A DNA stretch of 64,000 nt. Source: Paenibacillus mucilaginosus 3016. Its GTDB lineage: Bacteria > Bacillota > Bacilli > Paenibacillales > NBRC-103111. A program made the translations under genes and the position numbers. The DNA is taken from contig NC_016935.1 in assembly GCF_000250655.1 (NCBI RefSeq), positions 4,172,001 through 4,236,000 of the forward strand, written 5' to 3'. The notes beneath the pieces were generated by a model that worked only from the letters and a program-made list of their open reading frames with translations, was not told where the DNA came from and made no database searches. Shown here piece by piece: positions 52,001 to 61,000 of the stretch. Position 1 is the first letter of the stretch; each line of letters opens with the position of its first letter.

Positions 52001-55000
52001 GCGGCGCCTCCGTATTTTGCATCACGAAGACCGCATCGAACAGCGGATTACGGCTGAGCTCCCGTTCGCGGACCACCTCGTCGATCAATTCCTCCAGCGG
52101 ATAATCTCCATGCTCCAGGGCGTCGAGGGAAGTCTGTTTCACCTCTTCCAGCAGTCCGGCGAAGCTCTTGGCTCCCCCTGGGGAGGTGCGCAGAGCCAGC
52201 GTGTTGACGAACATCCCGATCATCCCGGACAGGTCCGCATGCGTGCGCCCGGCGACAGGCGTGCCGATGATCACCTCTTCCTGGCGGGTTAACCGGGCAA
52301 GGAAGGCGCTGAAGGCCGAGAGCAGCACCATGTGTATCGTCGCGCCGCTGTTACGGGCCAGCTGTCTAAGCCCCTCCGATAAGACACCATCCAGCGGGAA
52401 GCTCACCCGATCGCCCGCGAAGCGGCGGACTGCCGGACGCGGGTGATCGGTCGGAAGCTCCAGTACGGGCAGGCTGCCTTCCATCTGATGGAGCCAGTAG
52501 TCTCGCTGCTTCAGGTAGCCGCCGCTGCGGCGGAACTTCGATTGCCAGACGGCATAATCCTTGTACTGCAGACGCAGCGGATCCGGCGTGCGGCCGGCAT
52601 ACAGCTGCGTGAATTCCTCTACGAACAGACTCATCGACGCACCGTCGGAGACGATATGATGCAGATCCACCAGCAGCAGATGCTCCTCCTCCGCCAGACG
52701 AATCACCGCCGCCCTCAGCAGCGGCGCCTCCGCCAGGTCGAACGGCTGCAGGAACGCCCGGATTCGCTCTTCCGCCTGATGCTCCTCCGCCTCCTCGTAG
52801 CCGACCGCGAATTCCACCGCCTCCTGCACGAGCTGCACCGGCTCGCCGTCCACGACGGCAAACGAGGTACGCAGCACATCGTGGCGGGCGATCATCGCCC
52901 GCAGCGCTCGCTCCAGCCGCGTCCGGTCCAGCCTGCCGGTCAGCTTCAGCGCCGCCGGCATGTTGTAGCTGAGCTCCGCTCCCTCCAGCTGCTGCAGCAC
53001 GTACAGCCGCTTCTGCGCCGATGTCAGCGGGTAGTATGCCTGCTTCGGCGCCGGCTGCAGCCCTTCATACGTTCCCGCGCCCGCGGCTTCCACCGCGGCC
53101 GCAAGTCCCTCCACCGTCGGCGTCAGGAACAGCTGCCGCAGGGGCAGCTCCGCCCCCATCGCCTGGTGGATGCGCGAGATCAGTGTCATCGCCCGCAGCG
53201 AATGGCCGCCGAGCTCAAAAAAGTCCTGACGGATGCCCACGCGCTCTACGCCCAGCACCTCCTGCCACAGCCGTGCCAGCTGCGCTTCTACGGCATTCCG
53301 CGGAGCGATGTAGCCCTTCTCCGCTCCGGCCGACGACGCGGCGTCCGGCCTAGGCAGCCGGCGGCGGTCCACCTTGCCGCTGGTCGTCAGCGGCAGCTCT
53401 GCCAGCTGCACGAAGTACGACGGGATCATATACGACGGCAGTACTGCAGCCAGCCGGCCTCGCAGCTCGCCGGCCGCGAGCTCCCGCTCTCCCGTCACGT
53501 ACGCGCACAGCTCCTGCGCCGCTTCGGCTCCTTCAGCCGCCAGCACCGTCACCACCGCTTCGCGTACGCCTTCCGCCTGCAGCAGCTTCGCTTCGATCTC
53601 CCCAAGCTCGATCCGGTACCCCCGGATCTTCACCTGGTGGTCGATCCGGCCCAAGTGCTCCAGCCGCCCGTCCGGCAGCCAGCGCGCCAGATCTCCGGTG
53701 CGGTACATTCGCTCGCCGGGCACGAACGGGCTCTCCACGAATTTCTCCGCCGTCAGCTCCGCCCGCGCCCCGTATTCCCGCGCTACGCCCGCTCCGCCGA
53801 TGCACAGCTCGCCCGCCGCGCCGACCGGCTGCGGCTGCAGCGAGTCGTTCACCACATACACCTGCGTATTGGCGATCGGGCGGCCGATCGTGATCCGCTC
53901 TCCCGCCTTCACGCGGTCGTACGTCGACCAGACGGTCGTCTCCGTCGGCCCGTACATGTTGTAGACCGCCGCTTCCGTATAGGCCCCGAGCGCTCGCGGC
54001 AGCGAGGCCGGCAGCGGTTCCCCGCCGACGAGCACGGCATCCAGGGGGTGCAGCTGCGCCGCGCTCCGCCCGTCGCCGAGCAGCATCTGCAGGCGCGAAG
54101 GCGTTGTCTGCATCATCTGCACCGGTTGCTGCGCCAGCAGCTCCGCCAGCAGACCCGCATCCTCCTGCTCCGCTTCGCCCGCAAGCACGATCTTCATGCC
54201 GCAGGCGAGCGGCACCCAGCTCTCGGTGACGAAAATATCGAAGGACACCGTCGTGATGCCGAGCATGGAGCGTCCCTCGCCGAACGGCAGCTCGCGGAGC
54301 ATGCCGGCGATGAAGTTCACCACGTTCCGGTGCTCGACGACCACGCCCTTCGGCGTGCCCGTCGTGCCGGAGGTGTACATCACATAGGCGCTGTCCTCCG
54401 GCCGTACGTCCGTTTCCACAGCCTCCACCGAATAGGCGTCAAGCGCCGAGGCGCAGGTGTAGACCATCGCGGAGCCTTGGGCTACCTCGGAGCCGTCTGC
54501 CTGCAATACGCCAGACGCCGATTGTTCTGCGGCAGCGAAGTCCAGCGCCGAGGCGGAGGACTGTTCCGCGCCAGCAGCCCACAAAAGTTCCCTGTTAGAG
54601 GACGGGAGATCATCCGCTGTGTTCCTTGCTTCCGCAGCCTCCTCCAGGGCAGCCGCCGTCTCTCTGAGACCGGCCGCCGGCGGCCGAATGCCGTCCTCTA
54701 CAGGCAGCACCCCGAAGCGTGCCGACGCTTTCTCCGCCGCATCCAGGCACAGGACCTCGCGCAGCGGAATCTCCCGCAGACCGTCCAGCACGCCGCGCTG
54801 CGCCGTTTCACTCAGCACGACGCGGATGCCCGCATCGCGAAGCATCGCCTCCAGACGCTCCGCCGGCAGCGACGGGTCCATCGGCACATATGCCCCGCCG
54901 GCCTTGAGAATCCCCAGCAGCCCGGCGATCAGCTGCGGCGTGCGGCTCATCAGTACTCCGACCCGCTCCTCGCGCTTCACGCCGCGCTCGCCCAGCCAGC

Positions 55001-58000
55001 GGGCGATGGCATTCGAGCGGCCGTGCAGCTGGCCATACGTCCAAGCTGCTCCGCCATGGACCACCGCCGGCGCTTCCGGCGTCCGCTCCGCCTGCGCCTG
55101 CAGCAGGGCAGGCAGCGTCGCCTGCTCTGGCAGCTCCAACGCCGTGGCGTTCCATCCGTACAGCATCACATCCCGCTCGGCCGCCGTCAACAGCTCCAGC
55201 TCTTCCACCGGCAGGACAGGGTTTGCGGCGATCTGCTCCAGCAGGCCCATCCAGTGCCCCTGCAGCCGCCGCATCGCCTCTTCCTCATACGTCCGGCCGT
55301 TGTAATCGAAATGAATCCGGAGCTCCTCGCCCGGCTGGATCATCACCGTCAGGTCGTAGTTCGTCCGCTCCTCGGCTTCGAAGCCCGTAATCTCCAGGCC
55401 CGCCTCCTCCGTACCGCCGTCCGTCTCCGCGCGGGCCGGTACGGGGTAGTTCTCGAAGATCAGCAGATGGTCAATCAACTCCCGGACACTCGTGCAACGC
55501 GCCTGGATCTCATGCAGCGGGTAGTAGGCATATGCCTGCGAGGCCAGCGCCTCCTCCTGCACCCGGCGCAGCACGTCGGCCGCTGTGTCCCCGGCGCTGC
55601 AGGTGACGCGCACCGGCAGCGTGTTGATGAACAGACCGATCATGCCTTCCACGCCGGGCAGGCCGGACGGCCTGCCCGATACCACGCCGCCGAACACGGC
55701 GTCGCGCTGTCCGCTGTAGCGCTGCAGCACCAGACCCCAGGCCGTCTGCAGCAGCGTGTTCAGCGTCACGCCCTGCGCCTTCGCCGTCCGCTGCAGCCGC
55801 GCGGCTTGCTCCGCGTCCAGCGTCCAGGCCAGGCGACGGGCCTCATAGCCGTCCGCCTGCCGCTGCTGCTTCGGCAGCGCCGCCGCCGGCTCGTACCCGG
55901 CCAACCGGCCGCTCCAGTAGTCCGCTGCCGCTTCCCCGTCCTGCCGCGCCAGCCAGGCGATGTATTCGCTGTACGCTCCGGCCGCCGGCAGCGCAGGCGC
56001 TTCCCCGCGCAGCAGCGCGGCGTATACCGTGAGCACCTCCTGCAGCACCAGCGGCAGGCACCACCCGTCCATGACGATGTGATGGAAGCTCCACAGCAGA
56101 TGGCAGGTGTCCCCGCCGGTTTCCATCACGGCCACGCGCATCAACATCTCCGACTCCACGTCGTACCCCCGGAGTCGGTCCGCCTCCATCCAGGAGGCCG
56201 CCTCCGCCTGCTGCTCCGCCGGCGTCATCGAACGCAGGTCGATGTACTCGACCGCCAGCGCACGGCGGCGGAAGACAACCTGCAGCGGCTGGCTGCGCCA
56301 CCCGGTGTCGATGCTTGTGCGCAGGGCGGCATGGCGTCCGATCACCGTCTGCCAGCTGCGCTGCAGCACCTCCTCATCCAGGCGTCCCCGCAGCGTCAGA
56401 TGCATTTGGTTCACATACGCGCCCGCCTGCGGATCCAGCCGGCTGTGGAACAGCATGCCCTGCTGCATCGGCGTCAGCGCGTAGACGTTCTCGATCTCGC
56501 CCAGCGCGCTTGTGCGCTCCGTCAGCGCGTCCAGCTCCTCCTGCGTGAAGCCCGGCTGGAGCAGGTCGCTCGGCGTCAGCTCCGGCCGCTCCTTCGCCGC
56601 GCAGTGCGAGATGATCTCCCGCAGGCTCTCGTGCAACAGCTGCGCGAGGCGCTCCACGGTTTCCCGGCGGTACTGCTCCCTGCTGTAGCCCAGGTTCAGG
56701 CGCAGCTCACCGCCGGCGACCATCCCGTTGAATTCCAGCACGGCGGTCCGCCGGTGCCGTCCGCTGACCGCCTCGCCGGCGGACAGCGGCGACAGCTGCA
56801 GCGCGCTTCGCTCCAGATCTTCGTCGAACTGACCGAGATAGTTAAAACTGATCTCCGGCTCGCAGACCAGCTCTTCCGAAGGGTTCGGCTGAGCCAGATA
56901 ACGCAGCAGACCGTATCCCATTCCCTTATCGGGTATGGTCCGCAGGTTTTCCTTCACCCGTTTGATGTGCTGGGCAAGCGTCACATCAAGTCCGGCTTCG
57001 AGCAAGACCGGATAGCTGGTGGTGAACCAGCCTACGGTCCGGGAGATATCCATGCCCGGCACGACCGATTCCCGCCCGTGTCCTTCCAGCATGACCGGCA
57101 TCCACCCAAGGCCCGACCAGTTCCCTGCGGCCCGGGCCAAAGCGGCTAGCAGCAGATCGTTGATATCCGTCCCGTAAGCCCGGTGCGCTTCCTTCAGCAG
57201 CAGACGCGTCTCTTCGCGCGACCACTGGAGGGTAACCTGGCTGCTCGTTTCCAGCGTCGGGTTCTCCGCGGAGAAATCCTTGGGCAGCGGCGCAGTCGCC
57301 GCAGCGGCGGCGGATATCCCTGCCCAATATTCCCGCTGCCGCTCTACCGCCGGAGTGGACGCATACCAAGCCAGCTCCCGTGACCACGCTTGGAACGAGT
57401 CCGTCTTCAACGGCAGAACGGCCGTGCTGCCCTGCTCGGCTTCCCCATAGGCGGCAGCCAGATCTTCGAACAGGATCCGCCAGGACACTCCGTCGATCAC
57501 CAAGTGATGGATGGCGATCAGGAGATGATCCCCGTCCTCGCACCGGAACAAACCCAGAGCCATCAGCGGTCCGGTCTCCAGCCGTAAGCCCCGCTGCAAC
57601 TCGCTGGCTCTGCGTTCCACATGGGATTCCCACTCCCGCTCGCCGCGCAGGTCGTGCTCCTCCCACCGGAAGAGTTCGCTCTCCCCGGTGCCGCGGATAT
57701 GCAGGATGTGTTCTCCGTCCTCCGTCTTCTGCAGCACCGCCCGCAGAGCGTCGTGGTGCACGGCGATCTGCTGCGCCGCCTGCTGCAGCGCATCGGCATG
57801 ATAACGTTCAGGACGGAAGAGCATCACTGCCTGGTTGAAATGATGGGAATCCGGCAGCTCCCGGGCGATAAACCAGCGCTGGATCGGCGTAAGCTGAAGC
57901 CGGCCCCGAACCTCGCCCTGCGCGGTGCCGCCGCTTACGCGGGCAAGCCGGAGGCTGAGCTGGGCTGCTACCGGATATCGGAACAGATCTTTCATATCCA

Positions 58001-61000
58001 GTTGATAACCGGCCTGCAGGAGGCGCGAGACGACCTGAATGGACTTGATGGAATCGCCGCCCAGATCGAAGAAGTGGTCATCCCTGCCGACCCGTTCCAC
58101 GCCCAGCACCTGCTGCCATACTTCTGCAATCGCCTGCTCCTCCGGTGTGCGGGGGGAAGCATAAGGCACTCCTGCCGCAGTCTCCGGTTTAGGCAGCGCC
58201 CGGTAATCCACTTTGCCGCTGCCGGTAAGCGGCAGACGCTCCAGCTTCACAAAGTGGGCGGGCACCATGTAGGCCGGCAGCGCCGCAGCCAGACGAGCAC
58301 GCAGCCCCGCGAAGGCGGACGGCGTGCCTATGACATAAGCGCACAGCTGATCGTGCCCCTGCTCGTCCGCTCGGGCTTGGACCACAGCCTCGGTCACACC
58401 GTCCATCTCCCGCATTCTGCTCTCGATTTCACCGAGTTCGATGCGGTGGCCTCGAATTTTGACCTGATCGTCCTTCCGCCCGATATATTCCATAGACCCG
58501 TCCGCCAGCAGACGGACCAAGTCGCCGGTACGGTAGAGCCGCTCACCGGGCAGGAACGGGTGCCGGATGAATTTTCGTGCCGTCAGTTCCGGCTGTCCCA
58601 GATAGCCACGGGCCAGCCCGGGACCGCTCAAGCACAGCTCGCCGGGTACGCCGTGCGGCTGCAGCTCGCCCTGTTCCGAGAGCACATAGGCTCTTGTCAG
58701 ACCGATCGGCTGACCAAGCCCATGAGCCTGCCCCGGATGCAGGAGCAGCAGGGCGGCGGAGACCACACTGTTCTCTGTCGGCCCGTACTCGCTCACCCAT
58801 GCGACTCCATCGTACTTCATCATGTTATCGATCAACGCGCTCGTAATTCTCTCCCCGCCGACCACCACGCTGCGCAGCGCGGGCAGCCTGGAAGGCAGCA
58901 GTTCCAGCAGCGCGGAGAACATACCCGTTGTAAACTGGGCGTGCGTAATCTCCCGTTCGACCAGGGCGTTCACCAAAATTCCCGGATCCTTCAGCTCCTC
59001 GTCTCGCAGGAGCACAATAGTCGCTCCTGTGAGCAGCGGACCGAAGAAATGCGGCAGGAAGGCGTCGAACACGTAAGGGCTGGCATGAAGCGCCCTTCCG
59101 CCTTCGAAGCCGTAGGTCGACGTTTTCCAGCACAGGGTATGCACGATACCGCGGTGCTCGACGAGGACGCCTTTCGGTTGACCGGTCGTACCCGACGTAT
59201 AGATCACGTATGCCAAATGCTCGGGACCCGCCGAAGCTTCGGGATTCTCCGGCACAAAGTCCATAAGCTCCCGATCCTGCAGCGAAACTACCGGGCACGG
59301 CGCTTCGGTCACAGAGTCGGTCAGCAGCAGCAGAGCACCGCTGTCGGCCAGCAGGTGGTTCCTCCGTTCCGCCGGGTCTTCCACGGACAGCGGCAGATAG
59401 GCCGCGCCGGATTTCAGCACGCCGAGCAGGGCGGAGGCCATCTCCAGTGACCGTCCGCAGTGCACGGCTACAATCCGGTCAGTGCCGGCCCCATGGTGCC
59501 GCAGCGCCCAAGCTATGGCATTCGAACGTTCGTTCAGCTGCCTGTAAGTCCAGCTCCGGCCGCCGCATTCGAGCGCTGTATGCTCCGGCGTGCGCGCCGC
59601 CTGCGCTTCAAAGAGCTCATGAAGCGTTCCGGATGCCTGTGATGCCGCTGCGCCGGTCGCAGGCGGTGCGGCCAGCAGCCGCTCCCGTTGTTTCGCCGTC
59701 AGCAGACCAGCCCGTCCCAGCGTCACCTGCGGGTTCCCCGTCACTTGGCGCAGCAGCTCGGTCCAGTGGCCCGCCCAGCGCTCCGCCGTAGCCTTCTCGA
59801 AGAGTCCCGAAGCATACTCCAGCGCGCAGTGCATGTCCTCATCCTGCTCCGTGACCGACAGCGTAAGGTCGAACTTGGCGGTGTTGTATGCCAGCGGATA
59901 GGATGCCAGCTCCAGACCGGGCAGAGCCAGCTCCGCCTTCTCGGTATTCTGAAGCACAAACATCGCATCGAACAGCGGATTGCGGCTGAGGTCCCGCTGC
60001 CGCACCACGCCTTCCACCAGCTCCTCGAACGGATACTCTCCATGCTCGAAGGCCTCCAGCGCCGACTGCTTCACTTCCTCCAGATAGGCGGCGAAGGTCT
60101 TGTCCGCCGCCGGTTCCGTGCGCAGGGCCAGGGTGTTCACGAACATGCCGAGCATAGGCTGCAGATCGGCGTGCGGCCGCCCTGCCACCGGAGAGCCCAC
60201 GATGAGATCTTCCTGTCCGCTCAGACGCGACAGCAGCACTCCGTAGGCCGCCATAAGCACCATATATACGGTGACCCCGCTCTCACGGGCAAGCTGCCGC
60301 ACCGCCCCCGCCAGCTTTCCGTCAAGCCGGAATTCCACCAGCCCCCCCGCGAAGCTGCGCTGCGGAGGACGCGGATGGTCCGCCGGCAGATTCAGCACCG
60401 GCAGTTCTCCATCGGTAAACCGGCCGAGCCAGTAGGCCCGCTGCCGTGCGTAAGCATCGCTGCGGCGGAACTCCGATTGCCACACGGCATAATCCTTGTA
60501 CTGCAGACGCAGCGGATCCGGCGTGCGGCCGGCATACAGCTGCGTGAATTCCTCTACGAACAGACTCATCGACGCACCGTCGGAGACGATATGATGCAGA
60601 TCCACCAGCAGCAGATGCTCCTCCTCCGCCAGACGAATCACCGCCGCCCTCAGCAGCGGCGCCTCCGCCAGGTCGAACGGCTGCAGGAACGCCCGGATTC
60701 GCTCTTCCGCCTGATGCTCCTCCGCCTCCTCGTAGCCGACCGCGAATTCCACCGCCTCCTGCACGAGCTGCACCGGCTCGCCGTCCACGACGGCAAACGA
60801 GGTACGCAGCACATCGTGGCGGGCGATCATCGCCCGCAGCGCTCGCTCCAGCCGCGTCCGGTCCAGCCTGCCGGTCAGCTTCAGCGCCGCCGGCATGTTG
60901 TAGCTGAGCTCCGCTCCCTCCAGCTGCTGCAGCACGTACAGCCGCTTCTGCGCCGATGTCAGCGGGTAGTATGCCTGCTTCGGCGCCGGCTGCAGCCCTT

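Noticed and set aside
52443..57149. A 1568-codon plus-strand open frame across the NRPS
   Set aside because: It lies opposite the NRPS in high-GC codon-biased DNA. The translation is Arg/Gln/His-rich with no domain, and its partner copies appear wherever the NRPS DNA is repeated.
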